Assembly (NCBI GenBank): GCA_018241325.1
Contig: JAFEEB010000029.1
Span: 64,459 to 128,458, forward strand
DNA length: 64,000 nucleotides
Direction: 5' to 3'
Source of the DNA: Pseudomonadota bacterium
GTDB taxonomy: Bacteria > Pseudomonadota > Gammaproteobacteria > Burkholderiales > Burkholderiaceae_C
The notes under the pieces are model-generated. The model had not been told where the DNA came from. It searched no databases and saw only the letters and a list, made by a program, of their open reading frames with translations. Shown one piece after another: positions 45,927 through 54,770 of this stretch (its first letter is position 1; the number at the start of each line of letters is the position of its first letter). The translations under genes and the position numbers were made by a program.

Positions 45927-46839
45927 AATAGTCGCTGTCCAGGCGAGGCACGCGAACCGTGCGCGAGCTGACACCAACCTCGTGGTCGATCATGAGTTCG
46001 GCCAGACGCATGCCATCGACCAGCACGAGCCCCTCCACCGAGCGCGCGAATTCAAGCGCTTGTGCGCTGTACGAGGAAGTCGTGATGAATACGCCTTTGC
46101 GCGAGCGCTGACCTGCAAGGGCGCCATAGAACGCCTGGATATCCGGGCGACCCACGGTCGCGCCGGGTTGCCAGCGCTTGGCCTGAACATAGACCTTTTC
46201 CAGGCCCAAGCGGTCGAGGGAAATCACACCATCGACGCCACCGTCGCCCGTTCCCCCAAGGCGCTGCAAGTCCGCCCGATGCGCCCCATAACCCATGCGG
46301 TGGAGCAGGTTCAGAACGATGGATTCGAAGAACGCCGGTGAGATTTTGCCAAGCGTATCGAGAAGCTCTTCGGTGACCGACTGTCGCAGCTCGAGAAATG
46401 CTGCACTCAATCGGTCGTCAGGGCTGGCAATCCCGTCGCTTGTCGAATCCGCGTCGAAATGCACAGTGTCCGATTCGCGATCTCCGCGAGGTGAAAGACG
46501 CAAATTGACGAATGCTCGCGCGATATGTTCGATCTGATCGGCGGACAACGGTGCGCCGTGTCGGGCAGCGAACGTCATGCCATCTTGCGTCAGTTGCCAG
46601 TACCCGCGGCGCGGGCTGCTTGACAAACCGGCACGCTTCAAACGATCGTGTGCCCAGCCAGCCCGATTCTTGTAGACCAATTGGGTGCCACTGGGCACGA
46701 CGGCCTGCCGATCTTCGTCAGTAACACCGAGCGCATCGGCTGCAGCCTCATGCACATCTCGCGCTGAGGCACCGTCCGGCTGCTGGGCAAGGTAGCGAAG
46801 AATCGGCTCGATGAAATGGTCGTAGGTTGGCACCGCCAT
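45910..46839 (-). CDS. Mrr-like restriction endonuclease
   Basis: A 309-residue protein. The N-terminal winged-helix Mrr domain (about 1-95) has WAHDRLKRAGLSSSPRRGYWQLT. The C-terminal PD-(D/E)xK nuclease domain (about 165-300) has FFESIVLNLLHRMGYG, D203 in DGGVDGVI and Q219-x-K221 in YVQAKRW. The catalytic pattern D...QxK is that of Mrr nucleases, which cut DNA with modified bases. It is the second gene of the unit, six bases after the ribonucleotide reductase stop, so it may be co-transcribed with nrdJ. A defence role is likely but unproven. Confidence 0.9.
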   Translation of the reverse strand: MAVPTYDHFIEPILRYLAQQPDGASARDVHEAAADALGVTDEDRQAVVPSGTQLVYKNRAGWAHDRLKRAGLSSSPRRGYWQLTQDGMTFAARHGAPLSADQIEHIARAFVNLRLSPRGDRESDTVHFDADSTSDGIASPDDRLSAAFLELRQSVTEELLDTLGKISPAFFESIVLNLLHRMGYGAHRADLQRLGGTGDGGVDGVISLDRLGLEKVYVQAKRWQPGATVGRPDIQAFYGALAGQRSRKGVFITTSSYSAQALEFARSVEGLVLVDGMRLAELMIDHEVGVSSRTVRVPRLDSDYFDEGI

Positions 46840-46845
46840 GTTGGT

Positions 46846-49326
46846 TTACCCACAGCTCCCCACAAACCCGCAATGCGTGCAGTAGTCGCACCCATCCTTG
46901 CGGATCATGGCGTGGGCGCCGCATTCGGGGCATTTCTTGCCGGCCATGACGCCGGGGCCAGCCGATGAGGGCTCGGCTGCGGGCTCGGCCGTCAGCATGT
47001 CGTCGGGCTCGAACAGCGAGGCCTGCGCAGCCTCGGCGCGGCGGGCGATCAGGTTCTCGACCGCGTAGCCGATGGCCGCCACCTCGCTGTCGTGCCAGCG
47101 CGGCACGTGGGTGCCGTCGGCTTTTTCGTAAGTGCCCAGGCGCACCGGGCCGCGGTCCCAGGTGACCTTGCGCATGTCCGACAGGGCGCGGTCCAGAAAG
47201 CCCCCGCGCGCCGCCAGGCTGAGCATGCGCATGGTGGCGGTGATCCACTGCTGCGATTCGCTGCTCTGGCCCACGGGCATGAAGAACTCGATGGCGCGCT
47301 CGACCGTGCCCTTGCCGTCGGCCGTGGGCATTGGCAAAAAGGTGACGATCAGGTACAGGCGCTGCTGGCCCTCGCTGGTCCAGTATTCGATCTTCTCGGC
47401 CACGGCGGGCAGGCCGCCGGCGGGGCGCTTTTCGATCACCGTGCGCAGCGGGTCGTAGGCCGGCGCTGCAGCCTCGGCCGGCGCTGCAGGCTCGTCTTTC
47501 TTGACCGTCGTGGTCTCCAGCACCGCGCCCAGGATACTGTTGGGGCGGTAGGTGGCCAGGCCCTTCAGGCCCGCTTGCCAAGCCTCGTGGTAGAGGTGCT
47601 TGAAGTCCTCGAACGGATAGTCCGCGGGGATGTTGACGGTCTTGCTGATGGAGGTGTCCACGAAGGGCTGCACCGCCTGCATCATGGCCACGTGCTCCTG
47701 CGCGCTCATCTGCAGCGCGTTGACGAAGTAGGCGGGCAGTTTGCCGGCCGCGTCGTCGGTGGTGACGCTCGCGTCCACCAGCTCGCGATACAGGCGGAAG
47801 GCGTGGTCTTCGACCATGTAGCTGCTGGTGCTGCCGTCGCCCTCGCGCTTGTTGCGCTTGTAGCCCCAGCTGAAGGCGGGCTCGATGCCGTTGCTGGCGT
47901 TGTCGGCAAAGGCCAGGCTGACGGTGCCGGTGGGCGCGATCGACAGCAGGTGGCTGTTGCGGATGCCATGCTGGCGGATGGCGGCCTTGATGTCGTCCGG
48001 CAGGCGGCTGGCGAAGGTGCCTTCGGCCAGATAGCCCTCGGCCTTGAATTTGGGGAACGCGCCTTTTTCCTTGGCCAGCTCGACCGAGGCGCGATAGGCC
48101 GCGTCGCGCATGCGCCGGCCGATCTCGGCGGCCATTCTCCGGCCATCCTCGCGGTCATAGCGCAGCTTGAGCAGCGTGAGCGTGTTGCCCAAGCCCGTAA
48201 AGCCCACGCCGATGCGGCGTTTGGCCGCGGACTCGGCGCGCTGCTGCTCGAGCGGCCAGAAGGTGACGTCGAGCACGTTGTCGAGCGCGCGCACCTGCGT
48301 GGCCACGACCTGCTCGAAGGCGTCGAAGTCGAATGCCGGCTCGCCATCCTTGCCGAAGGGGTGGCGCACGAAATGGGTCAGGATGATGGGGCCCAAGTCG
48401 CAGCAGCCGTAGGGCGGGAGTGGCTGCTCACCGCAGGGATTCGTGGCCTCGATCTGCTCGGTGTAGTTCAGGTTGTTGTCCCGCCCGATCTGGTCCAGAA
48501 ACAGGATGCCCGGCTCGGCGAAGTCGTAGGCGGAGGTCATGATGGTGTCCCACAGCTCGCGCGCAGGCACGGTGCGGTACACCCACTGGCCGTCGGCGCG
48601 TTGGTAGGCACCTTTGTCCTTGCCCTTCTGGCCCGGTTCGGCCTTGTGCACCAGCTCCCAGTCGGTGCCTTCAGCGACCGCCTTCATGAAGGCGTCGCTC
48701 ACGCCCACCGACACGTTGAAGTTGTTCCAGCGCCCGGGTGTGCGCTTGGCGGTGATGAACTCCAGCACGTCGGGGTGGTCGATGCGCAGCACGCCCATTT
48801 GCGCGCCGCGCCGCGCCCCGGCGCTTTCGACCGTCGAGCACGACTGGTCGAACACGTTCATGTAGCTGCACGGGCCGCTGGCGTAGGAGTGCGTGCCCTT
48901 GACGAAGGCACCCTTGGGGCGGATGCGCGAGAAGTCGTAGCCCACGCCGCCACCGCGGCGCATGGTCTCGGCGGCTTCGCGCAGCGCCTCGTAGATGCCG
49001 GGGTAGCCGTCGGCGTCGCGCCCCTGGATGGCGTCGCCCACGGGCTGCACGAAGCAGTTGATCAGCGTGGCCTGGATGTCGGTGCCCGCCGCGCTCATGA
49101 TGCGGCCCGCGCCGATGGCGCCGGCGTGCAGGTTGGTCAGAAACCGGCTTTCCCATTCGGCGCGCAACTCGGGCTTTTCCACGCTGGCCAGCGCGCGGGC
49201 CACGCGGCCGTAGAGCTGTTCGAGGGAGTGCTCGCCCGGCTTGAAGTATTTCTCCTTCAGCACGTCGTCGCTGATGGTCTGGGCGGCGAGTTGGCGCTGC
49301 GCTTGGGGCAGCGGATCTCTTTTCAT
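46846..49326 (-). CDS. nrdJ: Vitamin B12-dependent (class II) ribonucleoside-diphosphate reductase
   Basis: 826 residues from the ATG at 49326, preceded by GAGGAGCCCACCCC. The frame extends 42 codons upstream, but without family similarity. The catalytic core includes TLINCFVQPVGDAI, RRGGGVGYDFSRIRPKGAFV, NPCGEQPLPPYGCCDLG and IAPTGTVSLAFADNASNGIEP. The C-terminus is a zinc-ribbon tail KKCPECGAHAMIRKDGCDYC followed by THCGF. It makes deoxyribonucleotides with adenosylcobalamin, with or without oxygen. No cobalamin riboswitch was seen in its 272-base upstream region. Confidence 0.95.
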   Translation of the reverse strand: MKRDPLPQAQRQLAAQTISDDVLKEKYFKPGEHSLEQLYGRVARALASVEKPELRAEWESRFLTNLHAGAIGAGRIMSAAGTDIQATLINCFVQPVGDAIQGRDADGYPGIYEALREAAETMRRGGGVGYDFSRIRPKGAFVKGTHSYASGPCSYMNVFDQSCSTVESAGARRGAQMGVLRIDHPDVLEFITAKRTPGRWNNFNVSVGVSDAFMKAVAEGTDWELVHKAEPGQKGKDKGAYQRADGQWVYRTVPARELWDTIMTSAYDFAEPGILFLDQIGRDNNLNYTEQIEATNPCGEQPLPPYGCCDLGPIILTHFVRHPFGKDGEPAFDFDAFEQVVATQVRALDNVLDVTFWPLEQQRAESAAKRRIGVGFTGLGNTLTLLKLRYDREDGRRMAAEIGRRMRDAAYRASVELAKEKGAFPKFKAEGYLAEGTFASRLPDDIKAAIRQHGIRNSHLLSIAPTGTVSLAFADNASNGIEPAFSWGYKRNKREGDGSTSSYMVEDHAFRLYRELVDASVTTDDAAGKLPAYFVNALQMSAQEHVAMMQAVQPFVDTSISKTVNIPADYPFEDFKHLYHEAWQAGLKGLATYRPNSILGAVLETTTVKKDEPAAPAEAAAPAYDPLRTVIEKRPAGGLPAVAEKIEYWTSEGQQRLYLIVTFLPMPTADGKGTVERAIEFFMPVGQSSESQQWITATMRMLSLAARGGFLDRALSDMRKVTWDRGPVRLGTYEKADGTHVPRWHDSEVAAIGYAVENLIARRAEAAQASLFEPDDMLTAEPAAEPSSAGPGVMAGKKCPECGAHAMIRKDGCDYCTHCGFVGSCG

Positions 49327-49598
49327 GGGGTGGGCTCCTCGGGGATGCCGACGGCGCTTGCGATGCAGCCGACGGCCAAAATCAGCATTCTTGCACTGTT
49401 CAAACCCGCGATTTGAAACGCCCAGGTGGCGTGGGGTTTGCCTTGCGTGCACCGTGGCGCGGGCGCACCCGCAAACGCATCAACCCTACGGAAAACCGTG
49501 TTCTTGAACCAGGCCATGGCACTGTTTGGCGCGCTATATAAAAATGAGCCACCGGTGCGCCTCGAGCGCCCTTCAAAAATTAGGCTTGGGTTGTTGAC
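49327..49598. other. Divergent promoter region between nrdJ and nnrS
   Basis: 272 gene-free bases. GCTATATAAAAATG at 49533-49546 may hold a -10 element. No B12 riboswitch and no full FNR box were seen; TTGAC-ATGA-ACCAA (49594-49607) is a partial FNR-box match, but it overlaps the nnrS start codon. Confidence 0.4.
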
Positions 49599-50810
49599 AT
49601 GAACCAACGAACTGCTTCTTCCATCCCGATGGCGTCGGTCAAGGCGCCGCCTGCAGCGCCCATCGGCTGGCCCGTGCTGCGGCTGGGCTTTCGGCCGTTT
49701 TACCTGGGCGCGGCCCTGCTGGCCTGCGTGTCGGTACCGCTGTGGGTGGCCGTGTTTCTGGGCCAGCTGGCGCCGGCATTCGCCCTGCCGCCGCTGCTGT
49801 GGCACGGCCACGAGATGGTGTTCGGCTTTGCCGCCGGCGTCATCATCGGCTTCTTGCTGACCGGTGTGCGCGCGTGGACCGGGCTCGAGACACCGCGCGG
49901 GCCGCTGCTGGGCGCGCTGGCGCTGCTGTGGCTGGCCGCGCGCGTGACGGCGGTGACGGGGCCTTACGCGCTGTTCGCGCTGCTGGACTTCGCCTTGCTG
50001 CCTCTGGTGGCCGCGCTGCTGCTGCGCATCCTGGTGCGGGCGGGCAACCGGCGCAACATCCCGCTGATTTCGCTGCTCCTGCTCATGGCGGCCGCCAACG
50101 CCGTGTTTCACCTCGCGGTGCTGGGGTGGGTGCAAACGCCCGCCGCGTCGGCGCTGTATGCGGGCCTGGCGCTGATCCTGATGGTGGTGACGGTGATGGC
50201 CGGACGCGTGGTGCCGGTCTTTACGCGCAACGTCACGCCGGGGCTGAACAACAGCGTGCCCCGGCCGCTGGAGTGGAGCGTGCTGGCCGCCACCGGCCTG
50301 GCGCTGGCGCTGTGGGTGTTCGGTGCGCCGGCGCCCGTCACGGGCGTGCTGTGCGCGCTGGCCGCCGTGCTGCATGCCGTGCGCCTGGCGCTGTGGAAGC
50401 CGCAGGTCACGCTGACGCGGCCGATCCTCTGGATCCTGCACGGGGCCTATGCCTGGCTGCCCATCGGCTTTGCGCTGCTGGCCGCGGCGCAGGCCGGCTG
50501 GGTGCCGCTGTCGCTGGCGGTGCATGCCTTTGCGGTCGGCACCGTGGGTGGGCTGATCATCGGGATGATCACGCGCACGGCGCGCGGCCACACCGGGCGC
50601 CCGCTGAAGACCTCGTGGGGCGAGACGCTGGCCTATGGGCTGGTGCTGGCCGCGGCCGTGGTGCGCGTGGCGGTGCCGGCGGTCGTGCCGGCCTTCTACG
50701 CCCGGGCGCTGGACGTGGCCGCCGGGATGTGGGGACTGGCCTTTCTGATTTACCTGGTCATCTACGTGCCTTGGCTGACCCGCACTCGCTTGGACGGAAA
50801 AGATGGCTGA
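49599..50810 (+). CDS. nnrS: NnrS family membrane protein (nitric-oxide response)
   Basis: A 403-residue integral membrane protein with about 12 helices. The N-terminal motif RLGFRPFYLGAALLAC and LLWHGHEMVFGFAAGVIIGFLLT (two histidines) match NnrS, a heme- and copper-containing protein that lowers nitrosative stress. The strongest match is at VMAGRVVPVFTRN. It is followed after 58 bases by a DUF2249 gene, a common pairing in NO-related clusters. No classical FNR box lies upstream. Confidence 0.9.
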   Translation: MNQRTASSIPMASVKAPPAAPIGWPVLRLGFRPFYLGAALLACVSVPLWVAVFLGQLAPAFALPPLLWHGHEMVFGFAAGVIIGFLLTGVRAWTGLETPRGPLLGALALLWLAARVTAVTGPYALFALLDFALLPLVAALLLRILVRAGNRRNIPLISLLLLMAAANAVFHLAVLGWVQTPAASALYAGLALILMVVTVMAGRVVPVFTRNVTPGLNNSVPRPLEWSVLAATGLALALWVFGAPAPVTGVLCALAAVLHAVRLALWKPQVTLTRPILWILHGAYAWLPIGFALLAAAQAGWVPLSLAVHAFAVGTVGGLIIGMITRTARGHTGRPLKTSWGETLAYGLVLAAAVVRVAVPAVVPAFYARALDVAAGMWGLAFLIYLVIYVPWLTRTRLDGKDG

Positions 50811-50868
50811 CGGCATCCGCTTTGTGTTTTCTCTTTCCCACTGATGTTGACTCGATGAAAGGAACGTG

Positions 50869-51159
50869 ATGATCCCCTTGAAGGAAGAAATCGATGTGCG
50901 CGCGATCGCGCCGCATGAGCGCCACGCGCAGTTGTTCGACCGCTTTGACGGCCTGCTGCCCGGCGAGGCGTTCGTGATCGTGAACGATCACAACCCGGTG
51001 CCGTTGCGGCGGCAACTGGAGGGACGCTCGCCCGGTGAAGTGCAGTGGACCTGCCTGCAAGACGGCCCCGCTCTGTGGCGCGTGCAGATCGGCAAGCAAG
51101 AGGCCTGTGCCGACGCGGGCGGTGACTGCTGCTCGGGTGGCGCCTGCGGCGGTGGCTGA
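50869..51159 (+). CDS. DUF2249 domain protein with a cysteine-rich tail
   Basis: 96 residues from the ATG at 50869 (GAAAGGAACGTG upstream). Residues 8-77 form the small DUF2249 fold: EEIDVRAIAPHERHAQLFDR, ALLPGEAFVIVNDHNPVPLR and VQWTCLQDGPALWRVQI, with a conserved HNPVPLRRQL. The last 17 residues read ADAGGDCCSGGACGG, with three cysteines. The domain is found next to NO- and nitrate-related genes, but its biochemistry is unknown. A redox- or metal-binding role of the tail is inference. Confidence 0.85.
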   Translation: MIPLKEEIDVRAIAPHERHAQLFDRFDGLLPGEAFVIVNDHNPVPLRRQLEGRSPGEVQWTCLQDGPALWRVQIGKQEACADAGGDCCSGGACGGG

Positions 51160-51180
51160 TCGGCATTGCATCGACGCATG

Positions 51181-51210
51181 AAAAACGGGCTCGTCAGAGC
51201 CCGTTTTTTT
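51181..51210. terminator. Bidirectional rho-independent terminator
   Basis: ACGGGCTC / GAGCCCGT around GTCA, with AAAA before and seven T after, lies between the DUF2249 gene and the convergent suf operon. Confidence 0.92.
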
Positions 51211-51229
51211 GTGCCGGCAGCGCCGCGCC

Positions 51230-51781
51230 CTACATGCCCAGCGCCAGTTTGGCTTCCTCGGTCATCATCGAGCGGTCCCAGGGCGGATCGAACACCAGGT
51301 TGACGGTGCATTCCTCCACGCGTGGCAGGTTCAGCACCTTCTCGTTGACCTCGTTGGCGATCACCTCGCCCATGCCGCAGCCAGGCGCGGTCAGGGTCAT
51401 GTCGATCACCACGTGCAGCTTGCCTTCTTCCTCGGTGAACGGGCGCAGCTCGCACCGGTAGACCAGGCCCAGATCGACGATGTTGATCGGGATCTCGGGG
51501 TCGTAGCAGGTGCGCAGCGCCTCCCACACCAAGGGCTCGACGTCGTCGGCGGCAACGTCGCCGTGTTCGACGACGGGGGTGGGGTCCTTCTTGCCGATGG
51601 CGTCGGCGTCGCTGCCGCGCAGGCGCACCAGCTGGCCCTCGACCAGCAGGGTGAACGAGGAGCCCAACGCCTGCGTGACCTCGCACCAGGTGCCTTCTTC
51701 CAGCTCGACCGGCGTGCCGGCGGGCACCAGCTCGACCTGCACGTTGCGGCGCACCAGCACGGTTTCGCGGTTGCGTCTCAT
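51230..51781 (-). CDS. sufT: Fe-S cluster assembly protein SufT (DUF59 family)
   Basis: 183 residues from the ATG at 51781. The C-terminal MIP18/DUF59 domain (about 85-180) has DVEPLVWEALRTCYDPEIPINIVDLGLVY and MTLTAPGCGMG. The N-terminal 80 residues match the SufT extension (VQVELVPAGTPVELEEGTWCEVTQ). It helps mature Fe-S proteins and is the last gene of the operon. It overlaps sufU by four bases (ATGA). Confidence 0.9.
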   Translation of the reverse strand: MRRNRETVLVRRNVQVELVPAGTPVELEEGTWCEVTQALGSSFTLLVEGQLVRLRGSDADAIGKKDPTPVVEHGDVAADDVEPLVWEALRTCYDPEIPINIVDLGLVYRCELRPFTEEEGKLHVVIDMTLTAPGCGMGEVIANEVNEKVLNLPRVEECTVNLVFDPPWDRSMMTEEAKLALGM

Positions 51782-52254
51782 GGGGAGGGTTCCTGCTCGG
51801 TGCTGACGGCGGCGCCGTCGCCTGCGCCGTCCTGCGCGATGGCATGCATCAGCGCGTGCCAACCCAGCAGGGCGCACTTGATGCGGCTGGGGTACTGGCG
51901 CACGCCCGCCAGGCTGACGAGCTTGCCCAGCGGCGCGTTTTCGGGGTCTTCCGCGCCCGTCAGCACGGCGCGAAAGTGCTGCTGCAACTGGCGCGCGGCC
52001 TCGACGTCGCGGCCCTTGACGGCCTCGGTCATCATCGAGGTGGAGGCCATGCAAATGGCGCAGGCGTGGCCGGTGAAGCGGATGTCCTGCACCTGGTCGC
52101 CCTCCAGCTTCAGCTCGACGGCGATCTGGTCGCCGCACGAGGGGTTGGTGCCCTCGGCCTGGTGCGTGGGGTGCGGCAGGTGGCCGAAGTTGCGCGGCGC
52201 GCGCTTGTGCTCGAGCACCACTTCCTGATAGAGGTCGTTGAGAGCGTCGTTCAT
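51778..52254 (-). CDS. sufU: SUF Fe-S scaffold / sulfur-transfer protein SufU
   Basis: 158 residues from the ATG at 52254. It is an IscU-like fold with conserved cysteines in NPSCGDQIAV, GHACAICMAS and RIKCALLGW, the zinc/sulfur-transfer set of SufU. It takes sulfur from SufS and passes it to SufB. It overlaps both sufS and sufT by ATGA. The tail after about residue 140 is variable and low-complexity. Confidence 0.92.
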   Translation of the reverse strand: MNDALNDLYQEVVLEHKRAPRNFGHLPHPTHQAEGTNPSCGDQIAVELKLEGDQVQDIRFTGHACAICMASTSMMTEAVKGRDVEAARQLQQHFRAVLTGAEDPENAPLGKLVSLAGVRQYPSRIKCALLGWHALMHAIAQDGAGDGAAVSTEQEPSP

Positions 52255-53525
52255 CGCAGCACCTTCAATGCGTGCGCCACGGCGGCGACCAGGCGATCGA
52301 CCTCTTCGGCCGTGTTGTAGAGCGCAAACGAGGCGCGCGTGGTGGGGCCGCGGCCCAGGTGGTCGATCAGCGGCTGCGCGCAGTGGTGGCCGGTGCGCAC
52401 GGCAATGCCGCGCTCGTCCAGCAGGGTGCCGATGTCGTGCGGGTGCACGTCCGTGGCCACGAAGGACACCAGCGCCGATGACGTGGCGTGCGGTGCCAGC
52501 ACGGTGAGGCCCTCGATGGCGGCCAGACCGGCCACGGCCTGCGCGCGCAGCGCGTGGACGTGGGCGTCGATGGCCGCGCGGCCCACCTGGTCGATGAAAT
52601 CGGCCGCGGCGGCCAGGCCCACCGCCCCGCCGACGTTGGGGGTGCCGCCCTCCAGCCGGGCCGGCAGCTCGGCCCAGGCGGCGCTGTCGTAGCGCACCCA
52701 TTCCACCATGTCGCCGCCCAGGCGCAGCGGATGCAGGCGCTCCAGCGCCGCACGCCGGCCGGCCAGCACGCCGGTGCCCATGGGGCCGTACATCTTGTGG
52801 CCCGAGAAGGCCATGAAGTCGCAGGCCAGCCTGGAAAGATCGGGCACCGCGTGGCTGGCGGCCTGCGCGGCGTCGAGCACGGTGAGCGCGCCGGCCTCGG
52901 AGGCCAGTTGAAGCATCTCTTCGTAGGCCGGGCGCTCACCCGTGGCGTTGGCGCCGGCCGTCACCGCGAACACGCGGGTGCACGCGCTCAGCAGGCGCTG
53001 CAAGTCGGCCACGTGCAGGCGGCCTTCGCGGTCGGGGCGCAGCACCCGCAGTTGCGCGCCGGTGGCTTGCGCAGCGTGCTGCCAGGGGATCAGGTTGGCG
53101 TGGTGCTCCAGGCCGCTGACGATGATTTCGTCATCAGGGCGCAGCCAAGCCGTTTTGGGGCCGCCCGCCCACAGGCCCTGGGCGATGGTGTTGAGCGATT
53201 CGGTGGTGCCGGAGGTGAACACCACCTCGTGCGCCGGTCCGGCGCCGATGAAGCGCTTGACGGTGGCGCGCGCGGCCTCGAAATCGTCGGTGGCGCGCTG
53301 GCTCAGCGTGTGCACGCCGCGGTGGATGTTGGCGCGGTCGCATTCCTCGAAGCGGCGCATGGCCTGCAGCACGGCCACCGGCATGTGCGTGGTGGCGGCG
53401 TTGTCCAGGTAGGCCAGCGCGTGGCCGTGGATGCTTTGCTGCAACACCGGGAACTGGGCGCGCAGCGCCGCAACGTCCAGGGCGGCCGCGGGCGCGACGC
53501 GCGACAGGGGATGTGCGTTACCCAT
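52251..53525 (-). CDS. sufS: Cysteine desulfurase SufS
   Basis: 424 residues, a PLP enzyme of the class V aminotransferase fold. The PLP lysine lies in FSGHKMYGPMGTG. The catalytic cysteine is in RTGHHCAQPLIDHLG, on the short loop of group II desulfurases. It frees sulfur from cysteine for cluster assembly. Its start overlaps the end of sufD by eight bases and its end overlaps sufU by four. Confidence 0.95.
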   Translation of the reverse strand: MGNAHPLSRVAPAAALDVAALRAQFPVLQQSIHGHALAYLDNAATTHMPVAVLQAMRRFEECDRANIHRGVHTLSQRATDDFEAARATVKRFIGAGPAHEVVFTSGTTESLNTIAQGLWAGGPKTAWLRPDDEIIVSGLEHHANLIPWQHAAQATGAQLRVLRPDREGRLHVADLQRLLSACTRVFAVTAGANATGERPAYEEMLQLASEAGALTVLDAAQAASHAVPDLSRLACDFMAFSGHKMYGPMGTGVLAGRRAALERLHPLRLGGDMVEWVRYDSAAWAELPARLEGGTPNVGGAVGLAAAADFIDQVGRAAIDAHVHALRAQAVAGLAAIEGLTVLAPHATSSALVSFVATDVHPHDIGTLLDERGIAVRTGHHCAQPLIDHLGRGPTTRASFALYNTAEEVDRLVAAVAHALKVLR

Positions 53526-54768
53526 GGCGGGCCTCCTCGCCGACAGCCAGGTGACGCGCGATGGCCTGGGACAGCCAGCCGCCGTCCAGCCAGGGGGTGA
53601 GCACGTCGGGGCCGTCCGAGCCGTCCATGCAGCGCTCCAGCAGGGCGCGGGCCATGCCCTCGATGATCAGGGCGCGCGCGGTGGCATCGTCCAGCCCGCG
53701 CTGGCGTGCGTAGAACAGCGCGTCCTCGGGCAGGCGGCCCCAGGTGGCGCCGTGCACGGCCTGCACCTGGTCGTGCAGGATTTCAAGGTGCGGGCGCAGC
53801 ACCATGCGCGGCTGGCCGTCCAGCGCGATGCCCGACAGGCGCTGGTGCACCGAGGCGTCGTCGCTGCCCGCGGCAATGCGGGTGTAGGCATTGGCCACCG
53901 TGCGCGCGCTGGCGTTGCCCAGGGCCAGCACCTCGACCTGGCTGGTGGTGCGCGCCGCTTCCAGGCGGCTGAAGACCTGCTGGTCCAGCGTGTGCGGGCC
54001 GGTCAGCAACAGCCCGGCGCTGCGCGCCTGGGCGCCGGCGCCCAGCAACTGCACGCGGGTGCGCTGCAGGTGGTAGCTGCTGCCGGTGGCCGCCAGGGCC
54101 TGGGCGTAGTGGGCGTCCTGCGCCAGACGGACATGCACGAAATGGGCGCAGCGGTCTTGCGCGCCCGGTGTGACGATGCGCAGATGCTGCAGGCGAGCGC
54201 CGCGCGCCAGGCGCACGTGGGCGTGCAGGTTTTGCGCCAGGCTCGCGTCGCACTGCGCGGGCTCGCGCTCGTGCGTCTCGATCAGCACGCACTGCACGCC
54301 GTCGTCCACGTCCAGCACCAAAAGGGGCGCCTCGGCCGCGGCGCGCGGCTGGTGGCGCAGATGCAGCCACACGGTGGCGCGCTCGTCCGCGGCCTTGCCG
54401 GGCACGGCGGCAATGCGCAGGCGCAAGCCCTGGCGGCACAGCGCGCGGTGGGCCCAGGCAAAGGGCGCGGCCTCGTCTTCGCCGGGCGCCGGCAGATCGG
54501 CAAACAGCTCGGCGCGCTGCGCGGGCTCCAGGGCGTCCAGCCAGCGCGCATGAACGCCGGTGGCGGGGGCGTCGCCCACGGGGTTGAGCGTCCAGCCGGT
54601 GCCCGACAGCGCGGGCGCGCTGCAGTCGGCGCCGGGCGCGGTGCCGTGCAGCCACTGGGCCAGCTCGGGCGGGGGCAGGTGGCGAAACGCTTCGCTGCGA
54701 CGGGGCACCCAGCCGTGGGTTTGCAGGTGGCTTTCGGCCGCCAGGATGTCGGCGCGTGCGCTGTCCAT
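53518..54768 (-). CDS. sufD: Fe-S cluster assembly protein SufD
   Basis: 416 residues. The C-terminal SUF-FeS beta-helix (about 160-390) has HVHVRLAQDAHYAQALAATG and LDQQVFSRLEAARTTSQVEV, with VHQRLSGIALDGQPRMVLRPHLEI. It forms the SufBC2D scaffold. The N-terminal region is divergent and rich in alanine, as often seen in Betaproteobacteria. The gene is two bases downstream of sufC. Confidence 0.9.
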   Translation of the reverse strand: MDSARADILAAESHLQTHGWVPRRSEAFRHLPPPELAQWLHGTAPGADCSAPALSGTGWTLNPVGDAPATGVHARWLDALEPAQRAELFADLPAPGEDEAAPFAWAHRALCRQGLRLRIAAVPGKAADERATVWLHLRHQPRAAAEAPLLVLDVDDGVQCVLIETHEREPAQCDASLAQNLHAHVRLARGARLQHLRIVTPGAQDRCAHFVHVRLAQDAHYAQALAATGSSYHLQRTRVQLLGAGAQARSAGLLLTGPHTLDQQVFSRLEAARTTSQVEVLALGNASARTVANAYTRIAAGSDDASVHQRLSGIALDGQPRMVLRPHLEILHDQVQAVHGATWGRLPEDALFYARQRGLDDATARALIIEGMARALLERCMDGSDGPDVLTPWLDGGWLSQAIARHLAVGEEARHG

Positions 54769-54770
54769 GC

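Noticed and set aside
49327-49598. Cobalamin riboswitch upstream of the B12-dependent ribonucleotide reductase
   Set aside because: The B12 box (GCCACTG-type) and the surrounding fold were not found on either strand.
49594-49607. FNR-like site TTGAC-ATGA-ACCAA at the nnrS start
   Set aside because: It has two mismatches and includes the start codon, so it cannot be a normal activator site.
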